From contig JANYBT010000091.1 in the NCBI GenBank assembly GCA_025360645.1, positions 1-64,000 on the forward strand: a stretch of 64,000 nucleotides of DNA. The letters are read 5' to 3'. Source of the DNA: Acidobacteriaceae bacterium (GTDB taxonomy: Bacteria > Acidobacteriota > Terriglobia > Terriglobales > Acidobacteriaceae). Of the stretch, positions 8,020 to 17,163 are shown piece by piece; the first letter of the stretch is position 1; each line of letters starts with the position of its first letter. The notes beneath the pieces were generated by a model that worked only from the letters and a program-made list of their open reading frames with translations, was not told the DNA's origin and ran no database searches. Made by a program: the position numbers and the translations under genes.

Positions 8020-10482
8020 CTACACCTTGAGTTCCACGACTGTGGCGCCACCGCCGCCCTCATGATGAGGAGGCTCGGCAACGGTGGCCACGTGGGGATG
8101 CTGTTGCAGCAGCTGGCGCAAGGCTTTGCGCAAGATGCCCATGCCGCTGCCGTGGACGATGCGCACACGCGGGAGTCCGGCCAGGAAGGCGCGATCGACG
8201 AATCTTTCGACTTCGCTGGAGGCTTCGTCCACGGTGCGTCCGATGACGTTAATTTCCGAGGGTACGTTGGCGCCTTCGTTCTCCAGCGAGACCGAGATGC
8301 CTTTGGAGCGGGCGGCCTGAACCGGGGAAGAGGCGGCGTTGGAGATGATCTCGGCGATATCGTCGGTGGGAATGCGCATCTTCATGGAGCCAATTTCGAC
8401 TTCAAAATGATTGGCGTCGATGCGGCGAGTGATGACGGCGGTGCGGCCCATGGACTTCAGCTTGACGGTATCGCCTTCAGCGGCGTGCTTGACGACCTGG
8501 GGCTGAGCGTGAGGGTCGCCCTGGTCGGCGCCGGTAGAGTGGGCGACGATGGTCTGGTCAAACTGCTCGCGGAATTCGCGGCGCATTTTGGAGATGCGAC
8601 GTTCGGCGTCTTTGGAGAGCTTCTGGGCGGCGGCTCGGTCCTGCACGGCGTTGACCGCCTCGCGCGCGTGGTACTCGAAGTCGCGCAGCAAGCTTTCCAG
8701 CTTCAATTCCATCTCTTTGATTTTGGACTGCTGCTCTTTGCGGCCCTCGGCGGCCAGAAGCTTCTTCTCGCGGTCGAGTTCTTCTTCGCGGACGCGCAGG
8801 CGAAGGCGGTCGCTTTCGGCCTCGCGAAGTTGAGCGTGCAGGCGATCGAGGAAGCGGGAGACGTCCTGGGCCTGCGTGCCCATGCGGGCGCGGGCAGCCT
8901 CGATGACCACCGGGTTCAGGCCGAGTCGTTGCGCGATGTTGATGCCCGCCGATGCGCCGGGAATACCGAGCTTCAGTTCGTAGGTGGGCTGGAGGGTGGC
9001 TTCGTCAAATCCGACCGAAGCATTGAGCACCACCGGAGTATTCACGCCATAGACCTTCAAAGAGGTGTGGTGGGTGGAGATCATGGTAATGCAACCGACG
9101 GCGCGGAAATGGTCGGCGATGGCGACCGCGAGGGCGGCGCCTTCTTCGGGGTCGGTGGCGGAGCCGAGTTCATCGAGCAGCACCAAGGAGCGCGGCGTGG
9201 CAGTGCGGGAAAGGAAATCAATGTTGGTGACGTGTGCGGAGAAGGTGGAAAGGTTCTGTTCGATGGACTGGTAGTCGCCAATATCGGCGAGAATGGCGTC
9301 GAAGATGGGGAACTCGGCCCGATCGGCAGGAACTGGAACACCGGCTTGTGCCATGAGAGCAAGCAGGCCGACTGTTTTGAGCGTGACGGTCTTGCCGCCC
9401 GTGTTGGGGCCAGTGATGATGAGCTGGCGAATGCCGCCTTCGAGTTCCACCGTGGTGGGAACGATGCTTCCGCCTTTGCGCTTCAAGTTGCGCTCCAGCA
9501 AGGGGTGGCGGCCGTTGCGGAGAATGAGGCGAGGGGCATCTGGAGTGGCGGGGTTGCCGTGAACGACGCAGGTGACCGCGACGCAGTTGTAGTCGTGGGC
9601 GAAACGAGCCTTGGCGAATTGCAGTTCGAGCTCGCCGAGAATATCGGAGGCCAAGCGGATGTCGGGGGAGCTTTCGCCGATGCGGCGGGTCATTTCCAAC
9701 AAGATGCGATGAATCTCAGCCAGCTCTTCCTCCAGCAGGCGGACGAGTTCGTTGTTCTGCTCGATGGTTTCCAAAGGCTCGACGAAGACGGTTTGGCCGC
9801 TGGAACTGGCCCCGTGAACGACGCCGGGCACGCGACGCCTTTGCTCGACCTTCACCGGGATAACGAAGCGCTCGCCGCGAATGGCGATGAGTTCGTCCTG
9901 GACAGCGCCGCCTTCGGCGAGGCGGCGAAGATAACCGCGCAGGGACTCCTGAATGGCGCGCTTGTGGCGTTCAGTTTCGCGGCGGATGCGGGCGAGTTCG
10001 GGCGAGGCTTTGTCTTCGAGGGTGCCGTCGGGCTGAATCTTATTGCGGAAGGCGCGCAGGAAGTCCTGGAAATCGGCGATTCCGGAGGAAAGCGCGGTGA
10101 CGGCGGTCCATTCGCCCTTCATGGCAGCGGGAGGGTTGACGGTGATGGCGCGCCACTCGGCGGCACGATCCACCAAAAGAATGACGTCGCGGATATCGGT
10201 GGTTTCCAGAGCAGCCCCGGCGATACGGGACTTGTCGAGCAGCTGGGTAATGTCTTCGAGGCCGGTGAATTCGAAACCTCCACCGGCGCGGCGGAACTCG
10301 CGAATTTCGGAGGCGAGGCGGTGTTGGTGTTCAATCCAGGCAAGGTCGGTGGATGGAGCCAGTCCGGCGATGCGGTCCTGGCCCAGCGGCGAGAGGGCAT
10401 AGCCGCGTAAGAGGTCGCGCAGGGATTCGAACTCGAGGACGCGAGCGCTGGAGTGAGCGATGGGGCTGGGGATGACGGACAT
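8020..10482 (-). CDS. mutS2: Endonuclease MutS2 with C-terminal Smr domain
   Basis: 820-aa MutS-family ATPase lacking the mismatch-recognition domain. MutS2 proteins suppress homologous recombination or, in Bacillus, rescue collided ribosomes. The N-terminal clamp/core region contains GRHPLLERNLKRKG. The ATPase domain has Walker A LIITGPNTGGKTVTLKT, Walker B region SLVLLDELGSATDPEEGAAL and the ABC-like segment IDFLSRTATPRS. A long charged coiled coil (~510-640) leads to a KOW-like segment and a C-terminal Smr nuclease domain with LPRVRIVHGSGMGILRKALR. Length is typical. It is a single gene on the minus strand, with pdhA upstream in the same direction. Confidence 0.96.
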   Translation of the reverse strand: MSVIPSPIAHSSARVLEFESLRDLLRGYALSPLGQDRIAGLAPSTDLAWIEHQHRLASEIREFRRAGGGFEFTGLEDITQLLDKSRIAGAALETTDIRDVILLVDRAAEWRAITVNPPAAMKGEWTAVTALSSGIADFQDFLRAFRNKIQPDGTLEDKASPELARIRRETERHKRAIQESLRGYLRRLAEGGAVQDELIAIRGERFVIPVKVEQRRRVPGVVHGASSSGQTVFVEPLETIEQNNELVRLLEEELAEIHRILLEMTRRIGESSPDIRLASDILGELELQFAKARFAHDYNCVAVTCVVHGNPATPDAPRLILRNGRHPLLERNLKRKGGSIVPTTVELEGGIRQLIITGPNTGGKTVTLKTVGLLALMAQAGVPVPADRAEFPIFDAILADIGDYQSIEQNLSTFSAHVTNIDFLSRTATPRSLVLLDELGSATDPEEGAALAVAIADHFRAVGCITMISTHHTSLKVYGVNTPVVLNASVGFDEATLQPTYELKLGIPGASAGINIAQRLGLNPVVIEAARARMGTQAQDVSRFLDRLHAQLREAESDRLRLRVREEELDREKKLLAAEGRKEQQSKIKEMELKLESLLRDFEYHAREAVNAVQDRAAAQKLSKDAERRISKMRREFREQFDQTIVAHSTGADQGDPHAQPQVVKHAAEGDTVKLKSMGRTAVITRRIDANHFEVEIGSMKMRIPTDDIAEIISNAASSPVQAARSKGISVSLENEGANVPSEINVIGRTVDEASSEVERFVDRAFLAGLPRVRIVHGSGMGILRKALRQLLQQHPHVATVAEPPHHEGGGGATVVELKV

Positions 10483-10555
10483 GGCTAAGCCAGCTTCCAG
10501 CTTCTAGCAAACCGGGGCATTTGACAATGGGGCGAGGAGCACTGCGCAGAAATGT

Positions 10556-11812
10556 TCATTTCAAATGGACGGCGGCGTCAGATTGTTTCGGGCGCGAACC
10601 GGAACGCGGGGTATGGACTTTCGGCATGGCGTACTTTGGTTTGACTTCGTGGCAGCCCTCGTCGCAATAGGCGCCGCCAGCGGCACTTTCAGGCGTGGGC
10701 ATGGGCGAGTTCTCCGCGTAGTTGCGGTCGGCTTCGAGTTCGCGCTCCACGTCTTCGATCAGCTTGCGATTGTCGTCCGCAGTCAGCCACTTCTTCACAT
10801 TGAGCAAGTAATTCTCGAAGCGCGCAATGCAGTCGCGTTTCTTCCAGTACTCGAACAGCGGCTTGGGAACGTAGTCGGCGGCGTCATGAATGGCATGGCC
10901 CTTCATGCGCATCATCTTGGCTTCGATTAGGGTCGGCCCCTTGCCTTGACGGGCGCGTTGGCAGGCCTCATGGGCGGCGTCGTATACCTGGCAAGCGTCG
11001 GTACCATCCACGATGACGCCGGGGATGCCATACGCGATGGCGCGTTCTGCCAGGTCTTTCACTCGGAACTGCATGTCGGAGGGGGTGGAATATCCCCAGA
11101 GATTGTTTTCAACGAACAGAACCAGTCCCAGATCCTGGACCGCGGCGAAGTTCAGGCCTTCATAGGTGACGCCGGTGGATTGACCGCCATCACCAATGTA
11201 AGTCATGACGGCTATGTTGCGTCCCTGCAGGCGGGCGCCGAGAGCGACGCCGGCGAGGACGGGGATCAGGTCGCCGAGAGTGGAGATGGGGGAGACGACG
11301 TTGCGCGTCTGAGTATCGCCGAAGTGAGACGAGGCATCGCGGCCGCGGGTGGGGGAACCGGCCTTGGCCATGTACTGCATCATGATGTCGCGTGCGGGAA
11401 AGCCGCGGACGAGCATAGAACCCTGGTTGCGAATCATGGGCCCGAGCCATTCGTCGGGCCGGAGGGCAAAGGCCGAGGCGCAGGAGCAGGCTTCTTGTCC
11501 GAGGCCGAAATACACGCCGCCGACTACTTTGCTTTGTTTGTAGAGACTCTCGAGAGCGGCTTCCATCTTGCGGTTGAGGAGCATCCAGCGATAGATCTCG
11601 ATCGACTGCTGCTGGCTGAGATATTTGGACTCGCGAATGGGAGGGACGGGAGCCGAGAGGTCGCCGGAGACTTCATAGCGCACAGTGTCGCCGTCGGGTA
11701 CCTGGCGGACGGAGATGTTTGGTTTTTCGAGGCGGTAGTCGGGGATCGAGTAGGTTCGCTGATTGGGGATTTCAGGCTTCTGCGGGGAAGGCGAATTCTT
11801 CAGGGTCGGCAT
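10556..11812 (-). CDS. pdhA: Thiamine-dependent 2-oxo acid dehydrogenase E1 alpha subunit
   Basis: 418-aa alpha subunit of a pyruvate or branched-chain 2-oxo acid dehydrogenase E1, which decarboxylates the oxo acid with thiamine diphosphate and passes the acyl group to lipoylated E2. The ThDP/Mg motif runs from GDGGQSTGVTYEGLNFA to ENNLWGYS. KMMRMKGHAIHDAADYVP carries the phosphorylation-loop histidine, and GGVYFGLGQEACSCASAFAL is near residue 115. The N-terminus has an extra ~60 residues, resembling branched-chain E1 alpha. The C-terminus carries an unusual CDEGCHE segment at residues 383-389. No beta subunit, E2 or E3 is adjacent, though lipB lies just upstream on the same strand. The substrate cannot be settled from sequence. 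Confidence 0.87.
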   Translation of the reverse strand: MPTLKNSPSPQKPEIPNQRTYSIPDYRLEKPNISVRQVPDGDTVRYEVSGDLSAPVPPIRESKYLSQQQSIEIYRWMLLNRKMEAALESLYKQSKVVGGVYFGLGQEACSCASAFALRPDEWLGPMIRNQGSMLVRGFPARDIMMQYMAKAGSPTRGRDASSHFGDTQTRNVVSPISTLGDLIPVLAGVALGARLQGRNIAVMTYIGDGGQSTGVTYEGLNFAAVQDLGLVLFVENNLWGYSTPSDMQFRVKDLAERAIAYGIPGVIVDGTDACQVYDAAHEACQRARQGKGPTLIEAKMMRMKGHAIHDAADYVPKPLFEYWKKRDCIARFENYLLNVKKWLTADDNRKLIEDVERELEADRNYAENSPMPTPESAAGGAYCDEGCHEVKPKYAMPKVHTPRSGSRPKQSDAAVHLK

Positions 11813-11857
11813 GACGGAGCTTCCATGCTAGCGCGGGGGAGCGGGTTGCGGCAAAGG

Positions 11858-11926
11858 ATTGAACCACAGAGGGCTCAGGGAGCACAGAGTAGGTGGACCA
11901 CTTGCGGCACAGAGGAACACCGGGTT
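11858..11926. repeat. Intergenic CACAGG-type repeat, copy D (lipB-pdhA gap)
   Basis: Two degenerate units, TTGAACCACAGAGGGCTCAG followed by GGAGCACAGAG, then GGACCACTTGCGGCACAGAG followed by GAACACCGGG. They occupy most of the 118-bp space between lipB and pdhA. Confidence 0.65.
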
Positions 11927-11930
11927 CGAC

Positions 11931-12710
11931 TCAGGCCAGGAAGATGTCGTCTTCGCCGTGGAGTTGGCGGAGGTTATCGGGAGTCTGGAGGGGAACACCG
12001 ACGGTGGGGGCGAGCGCGTCGAGGCTTTCCAGCCAGAGCATCTGACTGGAGAAGACCTGACCGAAGCTGCGGGAAACGGCCTCAGCGACGGAGTTAAGAT
12101 CCAGTTCGCGGCCAAGTTCTTTTGCCATGGAGGTGACGGGGTGGGTGGTGATGCCGCAAGGGATGATGAGGTCGAAGTAGCTGAGGTCGGTGTTCACGTT
12201 GAGCGCGAATCCGTGCGAGGTGACGAAGCGCGAGATGTGCACGCCGATTGCGGCGACCTTGGCTTGGGGCGCGTCGAGGGGCTGGGTCCAGACGCCGGTC
12301 AGGCCGGAGATGCGTCCGGTGGGCAGGCGATAGGTGGCACAGGTGCGGATGAGAACTTCTTCAAGGCGGCGCACGTAGTCCACGGCGCCGAGGGTTTTGC
12401 GCTTGCCATCGGGCGTGGCGTATTCGCGCAAATCAAAAATGGGATAGCCGACGAGCTGGCCGGGACCGTGAAAGGTGACGTCGCCGCCGCGGTCGCACTC
12501 GAATAGCTCGACACCGTGCGCCGAGAGATGTTCGGGGGAGGCCAGAATGTTGGCGGCCTTGGCGTTGCGTCCGAGGGTGATGACCGGAGTGTGCTCCAGG
12601 AGAAGGAGGACATCGCCGATGTCGCCGGCCTTGCGGCGCACGACCAGATTCTGTTGCAGAGCGAGCGCGGTGGCGTAATCAATCTGGCCGAGATGGAGAA
12701 CTGAAATCAT
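11931..12710 (-). CDS. lipB: Octanoyltransferase (lipoate biosynthesis)
   Basis: 259-aa enzyme that transfers octanoyl groups from acyl carrier protein to lipoyl domains, the first step of lipoate synthesis needed by 2-oxo acid dehydrogenases. Visible motifs are [20 protein letters not shown], the active-site lysine segment [20 protein letters not shown], and the acyl-thioester cysteine in IIPCGI. About 35 residues beyond the usual C-terminus look unstructured. Its first codons overlap the 3' end of tyrS by 4 nt, so translation is probably coupled. The neighbouring E1 alpha gene downstream fits its role. No lipA is present nearby. Confidence 0.95.
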   Translation of the reverse strand: MISVLHLGQIDYATALALQQNLVVRRKAGDIGDVLLLLEHTPVITLGRNAKAANILASPEHLSAHGVELFECDRGGDVTFHGPGQLVGYPIFDLREYATPDGKRKTLGAVDYVRRLEEVLIRTCATYRLPTGRISGLTGVWTQPLDAPQAKVAAIGVHISRFVTSHGFALNVNTDLSYFDLIIPCGITTHPVTSMAKELGRELDLNSVAEAVSRSFGQVFSSQMLWLESLDALAPTVGVPLQTPDNLRQLHGEDDIFLA

Positions 12711-13963
12711 GCTGGGGGTTTCATCACGACGGAAACTCGTTTGATGCGGCGGCCTACGCGAACGGTCAGAACGATATCGTTCCCTGAGTGAGGGAGGTTG
12801 GGGAGCGTGACGAGCTCGCCATCGAGACTCACAGCGCGTTCTTTGAGCTTGCGTCCGGCTTCGGAGGTGGACTGAGCCAGGCCGGCGGCGACCATCAATC
12901 TATCGAGGCGAACCGTACCACCCTCCTTGCCCGCAACTTCGGCAAACGGTACCGATACTAGTTCCAGGTCTTCTGGTGCTTCGCTCTTCTGAAACTGGCG
13001 CGCCCAGTCGTCGCCGGCCCGGGTTGCGGCCTCGGCAGAGTGGAAGTCGTGGACGATGCTGGCGGCCAAGGCTTTCTTCAGAGCCATCGGGTGGGCTTGT
13101 CCGCTGGCGGCATCGGCTTTCATGCGGTCAATTTCGGCTAGCGAGACATCGGTCAGCAGCTCATAGTAGCGCCACATTAGAGTGTCGGAAATCGACATGA
13201 CCTTGCCGTACATTTCCAGCGGGGTTTCGTGGATGCCGATGAAGTTGCCGAGCGACTTCGACATTTTCTGCACGCCGTCGAGGCCTTCGAGGATGGGCAT
13301 GGTGAGCACGACTTGCGATTCCTGGCCGTAGGCGCGCTGGAGTTCGCGGCCAACCAGCAGGTTGAACTTCTGGTCGGTGCCGCCGAGTTCGACATCGGCC
13401 TCGAGCGCGACCGAGTCATAGCCCTGGGCCAGCGGGTAAAGCAACTCGTGCATGGCGATGGGCTTTTCTTCCTGGAAACGCTTGTGGAAGTCCTCGCGCT
13501 CGAGCATTTGGGAGACGGTGTATTTGGCGGCGAGGCGAATGAAGTCGTCGGCGGAGAATTTGGAGAACCAGCGGCGGTTAAAGTCGACTACGGTCTTGAC
13601 CGGGTCGAGGATCTTGAAGACCTGGGCCTTGTAGGTCTCGGCGTTCTGGTCAATTTGCTCCTGGGTGAGCGGCGGGCGGGTGACGGAGCGGCCAGTGGGA
13701 TCGCCGATCATGCCGGTGAAGTCGCCGATCAGAAAGATGACGGTATGGCCGAGATCCTGAAAATGCTTCAGTTTGCGAAGCAATACGGTGTGGCCGAGAT
13801 GGAGGTCGGGGGCGGTAGGATCGAAGCCCGCCTTCACGCGGAGGGGCTTGCCTGAGGCCAGCGACTTTTCCAGTTTCGCGCGCAGTTCGGGCTCGCGGAT
13901 GATTTCCGCAGCGCCTTTTTTCAAGTAGGCGAGTTGTTCGTCAACAGGCGGAAAGGGCGGCAT
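12707..13963 (-). CDS. tyrS: Tyrosyl-tRNA synthetase
   Basis: 418-aa class I aminoacyl-tRNA synthetase charging tRNA-Tyr. The Rossmann fold carries the HIGH-type motif HLGH in [20 protein letters not shown] and the KMSKS loop in [26 protein letters not shown] marks the bacterial TyrRS subgroup with the longer TyrZ-like form. A C-terminal S4 RNA-binding domain includes [21 protein letters not shown] perfect TATAAT ends 8 nt before the ATG at 13963, so the transcript may be nearly leaderless. It forms an overlapping pair with lipB. Confidence 0.96.
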   Translation of the reverse strand: MPPFPPVDEQLAYLKKGAAEIIREPELRAKLEKSLASGKPLRVKAGFDPTAPDLHLGHTVLLRKLKHFQDLGHTVIFLIGDFTGMIGDPTGRSVTRPPLTQEQIDQNAETYKAQVFKILDPVKTVVDFNRRWFSKFSADDFIRLAAKYTVSQMLEREDFHKRFQEEKPIAMHELLYPLAQGYDSVALEADVELGGTDQKFNLLVGRELQRAYGQESQVVLTMPILEGLDGVQKMSKSLGNFIGIHETPLEMYGKVMSISDTLMWRYYELLTDVSLAEIDRMKADAASGQAHPMALKKALAASIVHDFHSAEAATRAGDDWARQFQKSEAPEDLELVSVPFAEVAGKEGGTVRLDRLMVAAGLAQSTSEAGRKLKERAVSLDGELVTLPNLPHSGNDIVLTVRVGRRIKRVSVVMKPPA

Positions 13964-14036
13964 GCCTTTTGATTATATGGCGGACGTAGAGGCTGGGTCG
14001 GCCAGGCAAGCAAAAGGTGTCGCGCGGAGGTGAGAA

Positions 14037-14142
14037 GCAGGTCCTTCGCTTCGCTCAGGACGACAAAGTTGGGTGAAGCAGGTCCTTCACTCCGTTCAGG
14101 ATGACAAAGTTGGGTGCGGGTGATGACAAAGTTGGGTGCGGG
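14037..14142. repeat. GCTTCGCTCAGGAYGACAAAG dispersed repeat, two full copies and one partial
   Basis: Two units of about 41 bp (14037-14077 and 14078-14120), each with GCAGGTCCTTC, a TTCGCTCAGGA-like core and GACAAAGTTGGGTG, are followed by a partial third copy of the last part (14121-14142). Such units are widely dispersed in environmental genomes, where they give rise to spurious small proteins reading like LSEAKDL. It fills the tyrS to AI-2E gene gap. No coding role is proposed. Confidence 0.75.
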
Positions 14143-14164
14143 TGAGGATGGGCGCTGGTCCAGT

Positions 14165-15241
14165 TCATTCGCCGAGCCAGTTGCCATAGGGTTGCAGCGC
14201 TTCCACGTGATCGAAAATGATTTTCATGGCGGCGGTGATGGGAATCGCCAGGACCAGACCCATCGCGCCCCAGAGCCATCCCCAAAACAATAGCGCGACG
14301 GTTACCGCCAACGGGTTAAGGCGCAAGCGGCTGCCGAGAAATTTGGGGTAGAGAACATTGATGCCAAGGAGGTGAAGAACGGCGACCGCTAAGACCGCTG
14401 CCAACAATCCCGAGGAGGATAACTGACCCAGGCTGACCGTTACGGGGGCAATCATGGCCAGAAGCAGGCCCAGGTAGGGAACGAGGCTGAGAAAACCGCT
14501 GATCACTCCCACCACATAAAAGAACGGAACGTGGAGCATTGCGAAAACCAGGGTACTGACTGCGGAAATAAACAAGCCCACCAGGAAATTGCCCAGAATA
14601 AAGCTGCGGATCATGCTCGAAATCAGTCCGAGAGTGGTGTAGGCGGCATGGCGGTTCTTCATGCTGAAGAGCATGACAGTGGCCGCGCGAGCGTGGTGTC
14701 CCCAGGTGAGCATGAAGTACACCAGAAAGGGAATGAAGGAGAGAGCGAGCACCTCACGGGAGAAGGAACCAACCTCGTGAGGGAGCTGGTCCGTCCAACT
14801 GGACTCAGTGCGGATCTGGACGGTGTTGACGGGAGGGGTGGCCGGGAATTCGGTTCCACGCAGAGCGCTTTCGGTATTGTGCTGAAAGGTTTCGGCGCGC
14901 TGGCGGAAGGGGCGCACTACGGAGCCAATCTCTTTGGAGTACTTCGGCAGGTTGTCAACGAATGAGGATGCCTGATTGTAGGAAAAATAGGCGACCCCAT
15001 AGCCGGCGCCAACCAAGAGCAAGACCGCAATGGCAGAGCCCACGCCGGAGGGGACCTTGGCCCAGGAGAGCAAGTCCACGACCGGGGTGAGAATGTACGC
15101 CAACAGCATGGACACCAGGACGACGGCGAGTTCCCATTCGGCGAAGTAGCAGAAGGCGACAAGGACGCCGACGGCAATCACGATTTCGGGCCAGTTGGGC
15201 TTGCGGGTCGCGACGCTGCGGATTTCAGCCGACTCGCTCAT
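14165..15241 (-). CDS. AI-2E family transporter (PerM/YdiK/TqsA-like)
   Basis: 358-aa polytopic inner-membrane protein of the AI-2E transporter family (old DUF20), whose members export autoinducer-2 or act as Na+/H+ antiporters or permeases. Hydrophobic helices include EIVIAVGVLVAFCYFAEWEL, VVLVSMLLAYILTPVV, SGVGSAIAVLLLVGAGYGVA, and a C-terminal cluster containing VGVISGFLSLVPYLGLLLAM, where the PYLG motif is characteristic. The ATG at 15241 is preferred over the TTG at 15265 because a CTGACA / TACGAT promoter leaves only 7 nt before it. The substrate is unknown. Confidence 0.85.
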   Translation of the reverse strand: MSESAEIRSVATRKPNWPEIVIAVGVLVAFCYFAEWELAVVLVSMLLAYILTPVVDLLSWAKVPSGVGSAIAVLLLVGAGYGVAYFSYNQASSFVDNLPKYSKEIGSVVRPFRQRAETFQHNTESALRGTEFPATPPVNTVQIRTESSWTDQLPHEVGSFSREVLALSFIPFLVYFMLTWGHHARAATVMLFSMKNRHAAYTTLGLISSMIRSFILGNFLVGLFISAVSTLVFAMLHVPFFYVVGVISGFLSLVPYLGLLLAMIAPVTVSLGQLSSSGLLAAVLAVAVLHLLGINVLYPKFLGSRLRLNPLAVTVALLFWGWLWGAMGLVLAIPITAAMKIIFDHVEALQPYGNWLGE

Positions 15242-15248
15242 GGCAGCT

Positions 15249-15277
15249 ATCGTAGCGGAAAGCAAGGTGGGTGTCAG
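15249..15277 (-). promoter_or_regulatory. Promoter of the AI-2E family gene, probably leaderless
   Basis: On the minus strand CTGACA (15277-15272), a 17-nt spacer and TACGAT (15254-15249) form a near-consensus sigma-70 promoter. The expected start site falls at or one base from the ATG at 15241, with no room for a Shine-Dalgarno sequence. Confidence 0.6.
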
Positions 15278-15340
15278 CGAAGAATCGCCGCGCGACTCGG
15301 GAAGCCTTCGCTTGACTCTCGGTGCCCAGAAAAGACTGGG

Positions 15341-16519
15341 TTAGACCGAGCGGAGCAAAAGGGCGAGAAGGGCGGCGCGTCGTGGGAGTTCGGAAATCAG
15401 GACGTGCTCGTGAGTGGCGTGGGCGCCGTCGCCGACTCCGCCCAATCCGTCGAGGGTGGGAATGCCGAGAGCGGCGGTGAAGTTGCCATCCGAGCCGCCA
15501 CCGACGGCGGCTTCGTCGAGCTTCCAGCCGAGAGCATGAGCAAGCCCTAGCGCCTTTTGGTAAAGCGCAGCAACGCCCGGAGTGCGCTCCATGGGCGGAC
15601 GATTGATTCCACCTTCCACTTGCAGCTTGCATTTGCGGTCGAAGGGGCGAAGGCCGCGCATTTTGCGTTCGATTCCGGCGGCGTCTTTAAGGCGCGCGAT
15701 GCGGACGTCCACGGTGGCGGACGCAAAGGCGGGGACGACGTTGACGCGAGTGCCGCCTTCGACCAGTCCTACATTGACGGTGAGGCCGCGGCGGAGGTCG
15801 GTGAAGCAGGAGACTTTTTCGATCTGGCGGGCAAGCTCTCGAATGGCGTTAATGCCCTTTTCGAAGTCGAGGCCGGAGTGGGCGGCTTTGCCGGTGACGG
15901 TGAGTCTGTATTCCCCAACCCCTTTGCGTGCGGTCTTGACGGCGCCATGCCGGCCGTAAGACGGTTCGAGGACCAGTACGGCGCGGGATCTCTGGGCCAG
16001 TTTCTCAGTAGTGCGGCGGGAGGAATCAGAGCCGACCTCTTCGTCGGAAACAAGCAGCACTTTGACCGGGCAAGGCAAGCCGCCTTCGATTTCCCGAACG
16101 GCAGCGATGGCATGGAGCATGAGCGCGATGCCGGATTTCATATCGAGTACGCCGGGACCGGTGAGACGGCCTTTGACCTCGCGGCAAGGCATGGTAGACA
16201 GAGTCCCCAGCGGATAGACGGTGTCGTAATGACCGAGGAGAAGGATGGGTTCACCCGCGCGTCCGGGAAAATCCGCCTGCACGTGGTTGCCAGCGGTCCG
16301 AGAGCGATGGAGTGTCAGCTTGCCGCCGCGGTTGGCGAAAGCCGCCGCGAGCAATCCGGCGAGAGAATCGAGCGACGGCTTGTGGTCGCTGGGGGACTCG
16401 GCTTCAACCAGTTGGCGGATGGTAGCTACCAGGGAATCTCGGTGAGCGTTGAAATAGGCGAGGTAGTCCGGAGGGTTGGCGGCGGAGAGGGCGCGTGGGG
16501 CGTTCCGGGTTTTTTGCAT
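15341..16519 (-). CDS. M20 family metallopeptidase (carboxypeptidase G2-like)
   Basis: 392-aa zinc-dependent exopeptidase or deacylase of the M20/ArgE/DapE/CPG2 family. Zinc ligands and catalytic residues are visible in LLLGHYDTVYPLGTL (His and Asp), GPGVLDMKSGIALMLHA (bridging Asp), LLVSDEEVGSDSSR (catalytic Glu and ligand Glu) and the C-terminal histidine near GDGAHATHEHVLI. The dimerisation domain lies between, around residues 195-305. GGGSDGNFTAALGIPTLDGL resembles the glutamate carboxypeptidase group. No signal peptide is evident, so it is probably cytoplasmic. The natural substrate (N-acyl amino acid or peptide) cannot be deduced. Confidence 0.88.
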   Translation of the reverse strand: MQKTRNAPRALSAANPPDYLAYFNAHRDSLVATIRQLVEAESPSDHKPSLDSLAGLLAAAFANRGGKLTLHRSRTAGNHVQADFPGRAGEPILLLGHYDTVYPLGTLSTMPCREVKGRLTGPGVLDMKSGIALMLHAIAAVREIEGGLPCPVKVLLVSDEEVGSDSSRRTTEKLAQRSRAVLVLEPSYGRHGAVKTARKGVGEYRLTVTGKAAHSGLDFEKGINAIRELARQIEKVSCFTDLRRGLTVNVGLVEGGTRVNVVPAFASATVDVRIARLKDAAGIERKMRGLRPFDRKCKLQVEGGINRPPMERTPGVAALYQKALGLAHALGWKLDEAAVGGGSDGNFTAALGIPTLDGLGGVGDGAHATHEHVLISELPRRAALLALLLRSV

Positions 16520-16602
16520 TCGGGACCTGCTTTCAAATTCTGATGCGGCGGTGAAACACGAGATGCGCTACAGTATATTCTTCCGCCTAGCGAGAGCCCC
16601 TC

Positions 16603-17124
16603 ATGACTGACGCCGCACAGACGACCGAACTGCCTAAGGACGAGAAGATCGTCCTCGACATTCATGACATTTTCAAGCTGCTACCGCACCGCTACCCGTT
16701 CCTGATGATCGACCGGGTGGTGGAGTGCGTGCGCCAGAAGCGGTTGGTGGCGCTGAAAAATGTGACTTTCAACGAGCCGTTCTTCCAAGGGCATTTTCCA
16801 GGCAGGCCGATCATGCCGGGAGTGCTGATTGTGGAAGCCATGGCGCAGGCGGGCGGGGCGCTGCTGCTGCAGGAATACGACGACCGCGATGCCAAGCTGA
16901 TGGTGTTTACAGGCATTGAGAAAGCGCGGTTCCGGCGGCAGGTGGTGCCGGGAGATCAACTGCGGATCGAAGTTGAGGTCAAAGTATGGCGGGAGAATGC
17001 GGCGCGAATGGAAGGAAAAGCGTTCGTGGGAGACGTGCGAGTTTGCGAAGCGACGCTTACGTGTGCCTTGGTGGACAGGGAGAGCGCGGGAAAAGCAGCC
17101 GGAGAGGACGAAGGGGCGGAGTAG
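16603..17124 (+). CDS. fabZ: 3-hydroxyacyl-ACP dehydratase FabZ
   Basis: 173-aa hot-dog-fold enzyme that dehydrates (3R)-hydroxyacyl-ACP in fatty acid synthesis and balances 3-hydroxyacyl-ACP between phospholipid and lipid A synthesis. The active-site histidine and glutamate lie in FQGHFPGRPIMPGVLIVEAM, and LLPHRYPFLMIDRVVE is the usual N-terminal motif. It has extra charged residues at both ends compared with E. coli. It heads a co-directional cluster fabZ-lpxA-lpxI, with 39 bp to lpxA, which supports a role in lipid A supply. Confidence 0.96.
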   Translation: MTDAAQTTELPKDEKIVLDIHDIFKLLPHRYPFLMIDRVVECVRQKRLVALKNVTFNEPFFQGHFPGRPIMPGVLIVEAMAQAGGALLLQEYDDRDAKLMVFTGIEKARFRRQVVPGDQLRIEVEVKVWRENAARMEGKAFVGDVRVCEATLTCALVDRESAGKAAGEDEGAE

Positions 17125-17163
17125 GGTCTCGCTCTGGCGTTCTGTGAGAAAACCGGCATCACC

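Noticed and set aside
7921-10410. An 829-codon open frame opposite mutS2
   Set aside because: Same reason: low-complexity antisense of a well-supported gene.
14055-14285. Small frames reading like LSEAKDL
   Set aside because: They are translations of the dispersed GCTTCGCTCAGGA repeat, a known source of false proteins.
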